NCBI GenBank assembly: GCA_014529385.2
Contig: CM043957.1
Coordinates: forward strand, 67,229,503-67,293,502
DNA length: 64,000 bases
Source of the DNA: Adiantum capillus-veneris
Taxonomy: Eukaryota; Streptophyta; Polypodiopsida; Polypodiales; Pteridaceae
Reading direction: 5' to 3'
In this document: in pieces, positions 44,888 through 56,853 of the stretch
How the letters are laid out: each line of letters begins with the position of its first letter
Numbering within the stretch: position 1 is the stretch's first letter
The notes under the pieces: model-generated
Database searches by the model: none
Told to the model about the DNA's origin: nothing
The model's input: only the letters and a program-made list of their open reading frames with translations
Translations under genes and position numbers: made by a program

Positions 44888-47570
44888 GTTTCCAAGAGTT
44901 GTTGAGCAGCAATCCATACAATGAGCACACTATGAAAGACAATTGTGCTTTCTCAACTGCAACACATGTGGCATACACATCGACCAAGGCAGTGCCAAGC
45001 AGGACATCTTTCTTCAATAGCCCTACTCTTGTTGCATGCATCCTGCAATCAATGCATTCCTAGAGGTGACATTCCAAACAAGAAGCTCCTCAAGCACTTT
45101 TTATGCTTTCTCAAGCCCACCACATTAGGTAGTTCCAAGCATGACATCCTCTTTCAATAGCCTCTAACTAACAATATAATGGAGAATCTTTGTGCCCATA
45201 TCGGCATCTTGCATAGATCCACATGCCTTCAAGATGCATTCGTAACTAATTGCATCTAGAGAGAGCCTCTCACTTCGCTTCAACAAGAGCTTTTTGGCCA
45301 TGCTCTTGTTGCACACATCTCTCAAGAGGCGACATTCCGGCTAGGAAGCTGCTCAAGTTCGTTTTGTGCTTTCTTAAGCACTCCACATTTGGCTTACATA
45401 TCAATCAAGGCAGTTCCAAGCATGACATCCTTTTTCAACAACCTCTGACTAACAATTTAATTGTGAATTTTTGTGCCCATATCCGTATCTTGTGTAGAGT
45501 CACATGCCTTCAAGATACATACATCGGTGATTGCATGTGGAAAGAAGCCCTCACTTTGCATATATATCAACCAAGACAATGCAAAGCACACCGCACAAGG
45601 AAAATCTTGGATTAGTGCATTCCAACAGTCCACACTCCAAAACGAAGCTCCTCGAGCTCTTCCATAGAGAAAGATGCCTTCAAGATGTAAGCATATCCTT
45701 CAAGAAGAAAGTATAGGTGACCAAATCTGGAGAGATACACTTGCTTTGCATCTCTTGAAAGCATCCTAGAGCATGACATGCTTCCCCAAGAGCCCCGGAT
45801 GAGGTATGGCCTCATTTATTCTCTCAGCCATGTCAACGGCTTGTAGAAGGTCACATTCAGACTGAATTTGGAGAGATGCATTGCTGAAAACAGCCTAGAG
45901 CTTTCTGTCATGTGTATCTTGCAATCACTGCATTCCAAGAGATGACATTCCGGACAAAAAGCTCCTTAACCACTTTTTGTGCTTTCACAAATGCACAACA
46001 TTTGGAAGGCAGTACCAAGCACAACATCTTTTTTCAACAGCCTTTGACCAACAATACAATTGTGAATTTTTGTGCCCATATTAGCTTCTTGCGTACGTAA
46101 TTGCATCTGGATAGAGGCTGCTAAAAACAAAATAGAGCTTTTTGGCCCTGACCTTGTGGAGCAAATCATGAAATTACTGCATTCCAAGAGTCCACACTCA
46201 GGACACAAATCTCCTCGAGCACTTGTGTAGAGCCACATGCCTTCAAGACGAAAGCATAAGTGACTGAATTTGGAGCGATTTACTTGCTTTGCATCCGCTA
46301 AAAACAACCTAGAGAATTTTGGCCATGCTCCTGTTGTACACATCCTGCAATCAAAGCATTCCAAGAGGCCACATTCTAAACAGAAATCTGCTCAACCACT
46401 TTTTGTGCTTTCTGAAGCACACCAACCACATTAGGCAGTGCTAAGCATGACATCATTTTTTAACAGCCTTTGAGTAACAATACAATGGTGAATCTTTGTG
46501 CCTATGTCAGTGCCATCTTGCGCAGAGCAACCTGTCTTCAAGATACATGTATAGCTGATTGTATCTTGAGCGAGTCCGTCGCTTTGCTTCAACAAGAGAT
46601 TTTTGGCCTGCCCTTGTTGCGTGCATCCCGCAATCAATGCATTCCAAGAGGCGACATTCTAGCCAAGAAGCTATTCAAGCACTTTTTGAGCTTTGTCATG
46701 CAACCCACATTTGGCATACATATCGACCAAGGCAGTGCTAAGCACGACATCCTTTTGCAACAGCTTTTAACAAACAATATAATGGTGGAACTTTGTGCCC
46801 ATATCAGCATCTTGCGTAGAGCCACATACCTTCAAGATGCATGCGTAACTAATTGCATCTAGGGAGAGCTCCTTGCTTTTCTTCAATGTAAACTTTCTAG
46901 CCCTACTTTTGTTGTGCACATCCCGCAATCAATGCATTCCAAGAGGCGGCATTTCGTCCAAAAAGCTGCTCAAGCACTCTTTGTGCTTTCTCAAGCGCAC
47001 CAGATTTGGCATCAACCAGTGCCAAGCAAGACATCATTTTTAAACAGCCTGCTCTTTTTGTGCACATCTTGCAATCAATGCATTCTCACAGGTAACATTC
47101 CGGACAAGAAGCTCCTCAAGCACATCTTTTTGCGCTTTCTCAAGCGCACCATAGTAGGCAGTGTCAAACATGACATCCTTTTTCAACATCCTCTAACTAA
47201 CAATATAATGGTGAGTCTTTGTGCCCATATGAGCATCTCTTGTAGAGCCACATGGGTTCAAGATGCATGCATAGCTGATCGCCTCTAGAGAGAGACCCTC
47301 GCTTCACTTCAACAAGATCTTTCTAGCCTTACTCTTGTTGTGCACATCCCGCAATTGTGCATTCCAAGAGGCGACATTGTAGCTAGGAAGCTACTCAAGT
47401 TCTATTTGTGCTTTTCTAAGCACTAAACATTTGACTTACATATCAACCAAGGGAGTACCAAGCATGATATCGTTTTTCAACAACCTCTGACTAACAATAT
47501 AAATGCTAATTGTTGTGCCCATATCAGTATCTTGTGTAGAGTTACATGCCTTCAAGATACATACGTTGAT

Positions 47571-47875
47571 AATTGCATCTGGAGAGAGGCCCTCGCTTTG
47601 CATCCATGTCGACCAAGACAATGCAAAGCACGCTGCACAAGGAAAATCTTGGAATCAATGTATTCCAAGAGTCCACACTCCAAAAAGGAACCTCCTCGAG
47701 CTCTTGCATAGAGCAATAGAGCAATAATTGCATCTGGAGAGAGGCCCTCGCTTTGCATCCATGTCGACCAAGACAATGCAAAGCACGTTGCACAAGGAAA
47801 ATCTTGGAATCAATGTATTCCAAGAGTCCACACTCCAAAAAGGAACCTCCTCAAGCTCTTGCATATTGCATAGAG
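47571..47875. repeat. 155-bp tandem duplication inside PPR array
   Basis: The segment starting AATTGCATCTGGAGAGAGGC at 47571 repeats at 47726 with only a couple of substitutions (for example GCACGCTGC/GCACGTTGC and CCTCGAGC/CCTCAAGC). Confidence 0.92.
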
Positions 47876-48819
47876 CAATATGCCTTCACGATGTAAGCAT
47901 AGCCTTCAAGGCAAAAGTATAGATGAATAAATTTGGAGAGATACACTTGCTTTGCATCCGCCAAAAGTAGAGCATGACATGCTTCCCCAAGAGCGTCGGA
48001 CCACATATGGCCTCATTAATTCTCTCACCAATGTCAACTGCTTGCATAAGGTCACTGGCCTTCAAGGTGCAAGAGTAAATAGTAGGTCTCATGGTGCCAA
48101 GCACACCATCTCTTTTCAAGAGAACATTGCATAGAGCCACATGCCTGAAAGATACACACATAGGTGATAGAGTATGGAGAAAGGCCCTCTCCTTGAACCT
48201 GCTCAAAATAGCCCAGAGCTTCTTGCCCGGCCCTTGTCAGGCATATCATGCAATTAGTGTGTTTCAAAAGATGATATCCTGCACAGGAGCACCACATTTG
48301 GCATACATGTCGACCAAGGCACTGCCAAGCACAACAATTTTTTGCAACAACCCCTGACTAACAATGTCCGGGTGAACTTTTAAACCCATATTAGCTTCTT
48401 GTGTACAGCCACATGCCTTCAAGATGCACGCATATGTGATTGCATTTGGAGAGAGGCCCTCGCTTTGCATCCATCAAAAACAGTCGAGAGTTTTGCAGCC
48501 CTACTCTTGTTGTGTGTATCCCACAATGAATGCACTCCAAGAGATGGCATCTTCAAGACTCGGGAGTCAAGGCCATAATGTCCATTCAAGGAATTGTGTT
48601 GCTGATGGCTTACACGAGGCCTTTGTTGCACATGGCTAGGTGGTAGTGGTAGTGGTAGTGGGTCTGGGTCTACCTTTGCCTTGAATTCCTCTGACTCGAC
48701 TTCCGCCGGTGATGGAGGCGACTACATCACTATGCTCTATGGTGGCGATGAGGGCGAGTAGCACAGTGGGGCAAGCCGGTGCGCAGTGGGTGAAGTGAGA
48801 AAGCGATGAGGTGTGAGTC

Positions 48820-48820
<1 letters not shown>

Positions 48821-48857
<37 letters not shown>
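48821..48857. repeat. (AC)n microsatellite
   Basis: About 18 AC units. A (GGTAGT)n stretch lies nearby at 48640-48660. Confidence 0.95.
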
Positions 48858-48860
<3 letters not shown>

Positions 48861-48995
48861 AACGGACTGGGAAAGTCATTATTTTCAACAAGGCCACATG
48901 GTTTACTGAGAGGCCAGGGATTTGAAATTGGCTACCATGCTAACGAAGTAAAAATGAACATTTGATAGAGGAAATGGAAAGATTGGATTCCAAGC

Positions 48996-50236
48996 CTAGT
49001 TCTTTTGTGCACGGTCTGGGGCAAATAGCATGGGACATCTCAAAATAGACGCTTCCCATTCTCTGCCTTCATCTTCGACATCATGAAAGTCAAACCCTTG
49101 TTCTCCATCCCCTTGCCATGGAAGCATTGAACCGACCTTTGCAGAGCTCTTCTGTGATTTTTGTCCGCTAGGTTTATACCCTTGAGTGCAAAATGGACAA
49201 GGCATGAGAGAAGAAGCCCCTTGTTTGCAGCCAAGCAAACACATTATGGTCTTCGAGTCCCCACCTAAGTGTCACTCCACATCATAGCTATGAAAACCCT
49301 CAACCTCCAACTTCTCACCTGCAATTTGGGAGTGTATTACTTCTGTGATCCAAAGTACTCCATTGGTCTCTTTGGGCACCTCAATAGCACCCAACCACCA
49401 AATGTCTTACTCTAATTGCACACTAAAAGACAGGCTGGGAGATGGCTCGACTAAATCCCTTTACTTGGTTTGCAAAAGAGCCTCATTCATTAGAGTGACA
49501 CTTAGCCTCTCTAACCTTTGGTGTTTCACTATTTGACACTCATCGAGTTTTAGCACAAAAGTGACCTTTGTGCCAAACATTGCAAAATAATGGGAAAATA
49601 AATAGTGGCAAGACCATATACTTCAAAGTCTATGATAAGAACACAGCCAAAAGAAAGAAGTATAGTGTGTCACCTTCTTCAGGTAGCTTGTAAAATATAA
49701 GCATGGCTTGTTGAAGCCTTCTAAGGTCCACAAAAATATTATTCCACATTGAGTAAGGGAAGCCCTTCTCTGAAGGTCTTATGGAGTGTTTCTTACCTTT
49801 TCCCCTTGGCTTTGTTGTGCACAAAGCGTAAAGTGAAGCTAGCATTGTGTCCTCGATGTGTAGGTATGTCCCAATGTGGGAGAATACATCTTTGTTTGTG
49901 GCCCTTCTTTGCAAGGTTGACCTTGTGCGGAATGGGAAATAGGTTTTTCACAATGCCACGTTCTTTGAGGGCATCCTTTAGGAGTCAAAAAATAGCGTGA
50001 TAAGCTTTGGTGTTGATCCCTACCTCATCACAAGCTTGTTGCATGTCATTGTCACTAACCACAATTCTCAATTTGTGCATAAGGTCCTTGGTGACTGCAT
50101 CCTTAATGTGCTTACCTCCAGGTGATTGTAAGATAGAAATCACATCATGGGTATTGAGAAAACTGGTGAGAAGGTTGAGTCGATCAACTTGGCTTGTTCC
50201 ACCACACGCCTCTTGGATGAAGTTTCTAGCAACCAA
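48996..50236 (-). pseudogene. Transposase-like or unknown gene with LGGDxK...CPFC motif
   Basis: Minus-strand frames in order: 50236-49985 (ACGGTSQVDRLNLLTSFLN, then KHIKDAVTKDLMHKLRIVVS), 49970-49900 then 49914-49630 (NKDVFSHIGTYLHIEDTML, PYSMWNNIFVDLRRLQQAM). Next come 49590-49260 in mixed frames (TKVTFVLKLDECQIVKHQ, AGEKLEVEGFHSYDVE) and, after a stop, HLGGDSKTIMCLLGCKQGAS, LMPCPFC and DFHDVEDEGREWEAS (49244-48996). The h-GGD-x-K-x5-LLG...AS-x3-CPFC arrangement recalls a motif around a catalytic Asp in uncharacterised eukaryotic transposase-like proteins. That link is from memory of the pattern and is weak. Stops and shifts make it a pseudogene. Confidence 0.35.
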
Positions 50237-50600
50237 TAAGATAAATGTTAGAAAATAATGTGAAGTAAGAATGTATCATTCAAGTAAAGGCCAAATCTCC
50301 TTGTGGCTGTCACTCGTCGTTTGCGTGCTCCACCCCTATAAGGAGTCGTAGTGGGAGGGGGAAGAGAGATAGCAAAATGAAATGAAATGTTATATTAATT
50401 GTCTACAAAATGCCTATGGGATCTAACTCATACTTACCTTATGGATCTAATCCAATGTCTGGGTACAAAATAAAATAAAGTAAAATAAATGGTAAAAATT
50501 AACATGGATGCCTAAGATGGCTAGTGTTTGTGTGCTAAGAAAGTATTATAGCGATCGCTGCAGAGCTTCCTCAATGTCCACTTCTGTAACTAGTCATTTA

Positions 50601-50624
50601 GAGAGAGAGAGAGAGAGAGAGAGA
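50601..50624. repeat. Short (GA)n microsatellite
   Basis: Twelve GA units, with further GA-rich DNA to 50880. Confidence 0.95.
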
Positions 50625-50994
50625 TGGGGGGGTCGTCATAATCATTCATTGAAGAGCTTCGGCAGTGTACGCTTCTATAGGTAGTCTGACTAGAAGGGGG
50701 AAAGAGAGAGTGAGAGAAAGAAGGGTTGGACAAGAACTGATAAAGAACGAGGGTGGGTCTACATGTCAAGTGAGTGGTTGTGGGTGCCACGATGTTAGAG
50801 AGAGGGAGAGAGAGAAAGCCAGAGCATGCCCTTGGCATCGCCATGCAAGAGATAGAGGGAGGGTGGGATGACTCAGGTCAACTCCGAGAAAGTTTTGAGA
50901 GAGAATGAGAATGGATCGGATGCACCTCAGAATTACGGGTGCCATTGGTTGTTGCGTGAGTTGACGCCATGCAAACCCAAAAGTTGGCGGCGGC

Positions 50995-50998
<4 letters not shown>

Positions 50999-51086
<88 letters not shown>
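50999..51086. repeat. (GA)n microsatellite, about 44 units
   Basis: Uninterrupted GA tract. Frames crossing it are artefacts. Confidence 0.97.
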
Positions 51087-51089
<3 letters not shown>

Positions 51090-51364
51090 AGAAAGATTCC
51101 TTATGACTCCAATATTATATTAGCATATTTTTGGGGACAAAGAAGTGTAAGAGAGAAGTCAAGTTGAAAGCATTAACAAGAAGTTAAGTCGCAAGACATA
51201 TCCAAGAAGCTTCATCAATTATGTATTTTATTCGAGTTGAGGGCAACTCTTTCCTTTTTTTGTTGGGGAGAGATGCTGCCTTTAATGACTCAAAGACCTC
51301 TTGACCAGCAGTCCTGTCCTCGTCAACCCTCACTAATTCACTCCATAGCTCTTCTTTACCCGAG

Positions 51365-51520
51365 AAAGTTCAACAAGAAATTCAGCTAGACCCCTATTTT
51401 AGACCTATTCTGCAAGAGATTCAAGCTCAGAACCCGAGGGAACACTTAGCTGACTATACCTTAGCAAATGGTTTTTCTTTACTACCTGAAAAGCTTCAGC
51501 CCTAGATATTCCTTAGATGA
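51365..51520 (+). pseudogene. Ty3/gypsy fragment before integrase
   Basis: The + strand reads EIQLDPYFRPILQEIQAQNP and ADYTLANGFSLLPEKLQ. This is the linker between RNase H and integrase in plant Ty3 elements (family form DPYF-x-P-I...DY-x-L-x-DGFL-x-x...L-x-V-P). It is isolated; nothing recognisable of integrase follows. Confidence 0.5.
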
Positions 51521-52589
51521 AGCGGGAATGTATGAGTATGGTCGGGTGAATGGTGGTGGGTGTTGGGCAAGTGCATGTCAAAGGGAATGGTGGGCACTAT
51601 GTTAGCTAGTGCGACTGGGTGTGGGTGACACTCATGCATGCAAAATAGTTGCATGTTGTTGACGTTGTTGAATGGCAAACCCTGTTGTTGTTGTGGTTTG
51701 TAGGACTATTGTATGGCCCCACCGTTTGTCACATAGCACCATAGGTTGCACCACCTAAGTCATGCACCTCAAGCTCATATCCAATGCAAATTACCACCTA
51801 GGTCATTCAACTTACCATGCATGTGCTACAGTGCCACAAAAATGAGCTCCTCTTCATCTACCCTCTCATGTTGTGCATGGCTCTATCTACTCTAGTATGC
51901 CACTAGACTCATTCACTTGTCGTCCTCACCACCTATGCCAAGGTGGGAAACTCCTACAAATTAACTTTCCTTGTCCTTCCTAGAGTGTTGTCCTTCGATA
52001 CCGATACCACCTCCATGAACCCGCTTTGATGATCCTTCATTTATTTCCACTATTTTGATTTTGTGTTATTTGGGCTCCCATCATAACACATTAATTCACT
52101 TTCCTCAATTATTTGGAATTATTTGGGAAGCAAATCCTTCATCGTTTGTTTGTTTTTGTTTTGTTTTTAATATCTACGCCTTAAACCTTTGCAGTCAATT
52201 TGGGGTTGTTTGCACCTTGGCCCTTATTTAAAATTCTCTACTTCTTCTTCTTCTATTCACATCTTTGATCTAAGTTAGTTTATGTATGCTACTATTACAT
52301 TAACTAGTTTTATTGCGATATATTTATTTGATGTGCTTACCATATAAAACTACCTAATCACAAATTAGTGAAAGATTAATGAAGGCTTTTGTGTGATCTT
52401 TCATTGTTTTTTTCTTAGATCTAGGTTTTGAGGGTGGGATAGATAAGGAATACTTCAATCCAATAACAATTAATGAGAGCCTTCCACATGTATCCACAAA
52501 GGTCTCACGTAAAGAATTGAATCCAATTACTGATACTTAAATGCAAATACCTAAGGCCTCTTTGCTACATCTTTCATCGAAGGAAGCCA
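51521..52589. other. Non-coding stretch
   Basis: No reading frame with a motif. The stretch 52440-52589 may be the degraded 5' part of the phosphatase-like gene that follows (in-frame phrases EYFNPITINESLPHVSTK). Confidence 0.4.
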
Positions 52590-53385
52590 TGGATGAAACT
52601 TTCAATCTGTAAAAGATGACAGTAGTATTGGACTTGAATGGACTACTATTGAAACGAAGTCAACAACCATCATCAATTCACAAATCTATTCAATATGATT
52701 CACGAAGGCATAATGTGTTACTTACGGCCAGGGTGCATCCACTTTTTAAAGACCATATATGAAGAGATTCAATGTTAGGATTTGGTCAACAGCTAGAGAA
52801 GCTAATGTTTACCAGATGTTGAGAACGCTTCAAAGCACTGCACAGGAGATATTGCCATTTTTTATAGTTTGGTCTCAAGAATCTTGCTATGTTCCCATAG
52901 CCGTCAAGTTATTTAGACAAGACAATCCTCAAGTTCTAGCTATGTTTAAGCCATTGGCAAAAATATTTGCATGCTTTAAATGTGATCCACATAGAACAAT
53001 TCTTGTTGATGACTCTCCATACAAATTCTGTGTTTCACCTATAAATAATTTCATATTTCCTTCAAGGTTTGATGAAGAAAATATGGTTGATAATGTTCTC
53101 ATAGAAGAGTTTCTCCCATACTTGTTGCGACTTGACAAGAGCAAAGACATGTGTGAGTTCATTGGCTCTAATGTTAGAGACAATCCCCAATTTACAATGA
53201 CAATGAATACAAAGGTATCATGGACTATTGGAAAGATAAAAACTCAAGATGGTCTCAAAAGGAGATAACCACAAATAAGCTACCAATTTTTGAGAAGCTC
53301 GGAGACCTTTTCGGCAAGCAGGACGAGTCAACTAATCCAAGCAGGGAAAAGGAGATTAGAAGGAACGAAATAGTATAAATAATGG
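52590..53385 (+). pseudogene. FCP1/NIF-type HAD phosphatase-like gene, decayed
   Basis: Members of this HAD family remove phosphate from proteins such as the RNA polymerase II C-terminal domain. After MDETFNL (52590) and a stop, KMTVVLDLNGLLLKR (52613-52657) is motif I in the DLNGLL form seen in a plant subgroup, not DxDxT. A frameshift near 52755 leads to FNVRIWSTAREANVYQMLR (motif II region, W-S-S/T-A), FIVWSQESCY, and DPHRTILVDDSPYKF (motif III/IV DD, near 53000). It ends FPSRFDEENMVD, then LLRLDKSKDMCEFIGSN. Another shift near 53220 gives MDYWKDKNSRWSQKE and FEKLGDLFGKQDESTNPSR up to a TAG near 53379. The first catalytic D is retained, but the second position is N. Confidence 0.7.
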
Positions 53386-54560
53386 AAAAATAAAAAGCCA
53401 ATATTGATATGATGAAGGGAGCATAACTAATATCCTTACCTAGGAAGTTGGGTTGTGCCACACCATCATTGAAGCCTATAATAGCCAAGGATTTTATGAA
53501 GAAGCTACTAAATGAGCACAATCTTCTCAAACACTAAGGTACTACTCGCTAGAAACCATGTTGACTTTTCAATACATAATTTTGTAAATGATATTTGTAT
53601 TTTGATTCAAAACACTCACTTCATCATGGTTTCTTGCAAATTTCATCCAGATTATTCTTTGAAGGAGTATTTCATAGGGGATTTAAACCATTTTATTCAG
53701 ATGAAAGAAGAAACCTCTAAGAATGACCATGGGTTACTTTGTAAAATTTTGTGTACTTGTAAGTAAAAACAATTTACACAAATATTATTCTCTGTGTCTA
53801 TGTTTGAGTTTTTCTTGATATTTAACCATTGGTTTTTAGACCAATTGTCACCTAATTGTACTTCACCATTGGTTTTTAGACCAACTGTATCAATTAATTT
53901 GGAGATCTTTAAAGTTTACTTGAGTATTGACAAATTTCCCTGCTCTCATAATCACAAGGTTTTTTAGTATTGCGATGACAATTTAAGATTCTTTTGGATG
54001 TCTATAGTGATAAAATGTTGAATGCTAAAATCATCAATTTTGTTTTAAAGTTTAAAAATGAATCTCAAGTAAACTTTTCGTATTTCTTTTCAGAGCCAAA
54101 AGAAAGAAATATGTTCTCTTTAGAGTGGAATAATTCATTTGAAAGAGAAAATTATTCTATTCAACCTTTTATGGGGCCTCATTGAAGTCATCAACCACCC
54201 CCTACCTAGTTACTACTTACCTTGAAGCAACAAAGGAGGGTTCTTATCTTAGATATAGAGGGTTTACTACTTCATTCAGTTGAAATGAAACACAGTGATA
54301 TTGTTCCATCATGGACCGTAAAATGAATAAAATTAGGATGACTTAGCATAAATATAATTGAATACCTAAATGTCTTATCCTCATGCACATGTTCAAAAAA
54401 ATGCATCTATGTGCACAAAGTGACGTATCACACATGGTATTCTAGAATGTAATATATGTGATCTTAATACTTCTTGATGTAGCTCAACAAATATCTAAAA
54501 AAGCAAAGTGAAAGCGATATCTTAAATAAATTTCAAATTTTTTGTTTTGTTAATGGTGAA
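53386..54560 (+). other. Unassigned, possible extension of the phosphatase-like gene
   Basis: Just after the HAD relic a frame reads RKLGCATPSLKPIIAKDFMK (53440-53505). An 84-codon frame at 53512-53766 reads HNFVNDICILIQNTHFIMVS and PDYSLKEYFIGDLNHF, and 53994-54185 is open without a motif. A direct repeat of TTCACCATTGGTTTTTAGACC-like sequence occurs at 53823 and 53866. No family is recognised. Confidence 0.3.
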
Positions 54561-54689
54561 ATTGGCTATATTCATAAAAATTGAAAGTGATCATTAGGCT
54601 TTGGAACGGGGTTTTCCCATTGGAAACCTTATTTATTTCAATAGACAACAACTTAGACCTATATGTAGGTACTCATTTTGACTTATCAC

Positions 54690-55035
54690 TTTCAGTGTAG
54701 CTTGGACAAGAAGTTGACTTTGTATTCCTCCATAGATTAAGGGAACGTACCTTGGATAAGTGGTGGGCTTTATGTTCCTCCATAAGTATAAGTCAAGGGA
54801 GCCTAGCTTAGATAAGTGCACCATGAAACCAACACTCCTATGATGCATCTAAGCGTATGATATATGTTTCATGCTTCAAATGAAGAAGTCCTAGATTAGT
54901 GGTGGACCTTGCTTGAATGTCATAGAAAAGTGGGTTATTTTCCTCAATTTGGATCCTAGCTTTGGATAAGTGGTTGACCTTGAATAATTTTAGGCACTCA
55001 CTTTGAACTTAGCTTGGATAAGTGGTGGGGCCTTG
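54690..55035 (+). repeat. Irregular repeats of a TAGCTTGGATAAGTGGTGG motif
   Basis: Six versions of TAGCTTGGATAAGTGGTGGACCTTG start near 54697, 54750, 54805, 54889, 54957 and 55012, separated by 50-85 unrelated bases. Copies 2, 5 and 6 are closest. No coding signal accompanies them. Confidence 0.65.
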
Positions 55036-55296
55036 AACCAAGATCTTCACCTTGATATAAATCATAGGTAGGACAATAGAGCATACACAATGATAATGGA
55101 TGGAATGTACTAGTCTCTTAATGATTCAATTGACTAAAACCATGGAATTTCATGTCCAGTTTTATTCTCAATGTGTAATGTACGTGCATAAATTGGAATG
55201 AGACTTTTAGCAAATTGACGTCTTTGACAAAAATCTCATTACTTTATACATGATATGATGAAAGTTGTCCAACCTAGGAATTGGGATTTTTCCACT

Positions 55297-55840
55297 TTAC
55301 CTAATATAGTTTTTAACTTCAAAATTGTTGCCTTTTTCAAAATCTACTGCCGCAAAGGTGTGTTCATATTCTAGCTCACATGAGGATACTATCACATGTT
55401 CCAGCATTTCCAAGGGTCTTTCTAGACCCCCGTTGGCTAATTGTAGTTTTATGCACATTTTCCTGAGAGTTGACCTTCCCCATGTCTCCCACATTCCCTT
55501 TTCTAGCAATAACTATCCCGGCCCAACTGTCAAGTATTGTTGTCGTCTTTACTCCTTTATATTGCAGGGGTAAGGTGGTGTTTCCTTCTTCCCCTTTGCA
55601 ATAATTGCCTACCACTAGGACAGGTTTTGCTTTTGGTTTCTTCAGATGATTTTTTTTCTTAATTTCCTCCATGAGGTCCTCTTTTGGATGGATCTTTAAT
55701 CCCATCTTTTCCAGATTGTTGCTCATTTGTCCCCATAAATATGGTTTGATTTTCAGCAGTTCTGCGAGAGTGATTGTGCACCTTATAGGAGAAGACAATA
55801 AACATGCAAGCTCTTTGTATTCAACTTTCACTTGTGGAAT
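55297..55840 (-). pseudogene. Ty3/gypsy aspartic protease, active site damaged
   Basis: The - strand frame 55831-55376 reads EYKELACLLSSPIRCTITLA, LLKIKPYLWGQMSNNLEKMG and NYCKGEEGNTTLPLQYKG, then TTTILDSWAGIVIA, where the expected D-S-G-A is D-S-W-A. After a frame change, TWGRSTLRKMCIKLQLANG, then EHVIVSSCELEYEHTFA and VDFEKGNNF continue to 55297. It is the same protease family as 33.2-33.7 kb. The Gly to Trp change and the frameshift make it inactive. No RT follows on the - strand side. Confidence 0.75.
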
Positions 55841-56164
55841 AAAATTCCATTATGATGGCACAACTCTTACCTCAGATGTTGTCTCATATTTTCCTACAAA
55901 GGATGGTAAAGTTCTTAAAGTCACATGTTTACTCTCTATAAAAACCTACATTCCTGCATCTCCATACAACGACTAAATATCTCGTGGATAGATCTCATTG
56001 TCCATGTTTATTTCAGGGATTGGTGTTGATAGTAATGTGGCACTTCTGTCTTTTCTGTTTTTGATCAGCTTTGAAAGCAAAATTGCTACTTAGACATGAG
56101 CAGGAGAGCAATAAAGATGCAAAGGGTTCATAATAGCCAAAGACTGACTCAGGTGGTGTAGATT

Positions 56165-56446
56165 CTATGTTGCAAGCCAATGAGGCAAGACCCAATAATA
56201 ACCAAACTTAGAACAAAGACTACAGACCTGTCTGCATCCGGAATACAAAATCAAAAGAATGGAGATGTGAAAAAGACGCAGCTGCCTAAACCACAATCTT
56301 GGTTCTTTATTGCTCTCCTGCTTAGCTGCTAAACCACAATCTTCCCCAATCTTGTTCGTGATTGTTCCCTCTTCACTTTCCATTTCAGTTGGCCAAACTT
56401 CACTTTCCATTTCAGTTGGCCAAACTTCTTTGCAATTTTGTTTCAA
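56165..56446 (-). other. Frame with duplicated VWPTEMESE segment
   Basis: A tandem 27-bp duplication (56380-56430) encodes VWPTEMESE twice, within an acidic frame 5' of the protease at 55.8 kb. It may be the gag-protease linker of that relic. Confidence 0.3.
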
Positions 56447-56853
56447 CTTTTGATATTCTCATTTTTGCTCATTTTTTGTCATCCTAGATGACATCTCATT
56501 TGTGTCCTTGGTTTTTTGTTTGCTTCGTTTCTTAGGATCGTTCTTTGCTAGAGAAGGTTTCGTGTATTTAAGTGTAATTTTGTCTTTGACACAATCAGTT
56601 GCTCCCATGAGCATCAGATACTATGTTTTGTTCTTCATTAGAGGCATTTTTCCTTGCATTTTCTTTTGTTTCTGTATTTGTTTTACTCGTTACCTTTCTT
56701 ATCTCTTGGGTTTTGGTTAGGGAAATCATATAAGATCACCTCTTTATTTTTTGACTTCATTTCCCTTTTAGAGCTAGTTGATAGCTCAACCTTGGTGTCT
56801 ATCTCATGAACATTGTTTTGTGCAAAATTGGAGCCTAAATACTCTGCTTAGTT

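Larger units (their letters stand above)
42600..48610 (-). pseudogene. Long decayed PPR (PLS) array
   Basis: About 6 kb of - strand sequence made of PPR triplets. The recurring phrases are MQSEGLSPDAITYACILKAC, GTKIHDCIVSQRLLKKDV-like, LGTALVDMYAKC and VVSWNALIAGYAQ-like strings (clear at 48470-48264, 47621-47436, 46825-46634, 45041-44721 and 44340-44047). The part at 43500-42600 belongs to another PPR lineage (TSLIDMYGKCDNTDVARVV, DHVSWNSLIADYAH, HICTTFINMYPSC). The phrase encoding SQRLLKKD recurs at 45143, 45424, 46024, 46448, 46747, 47168 and 47468, mostly multiples of about 300 bp, that is, one P-L-S triplet. Stops and shifts are everywhere; no DYW or E domain was recognised. Confidence 0.8.
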
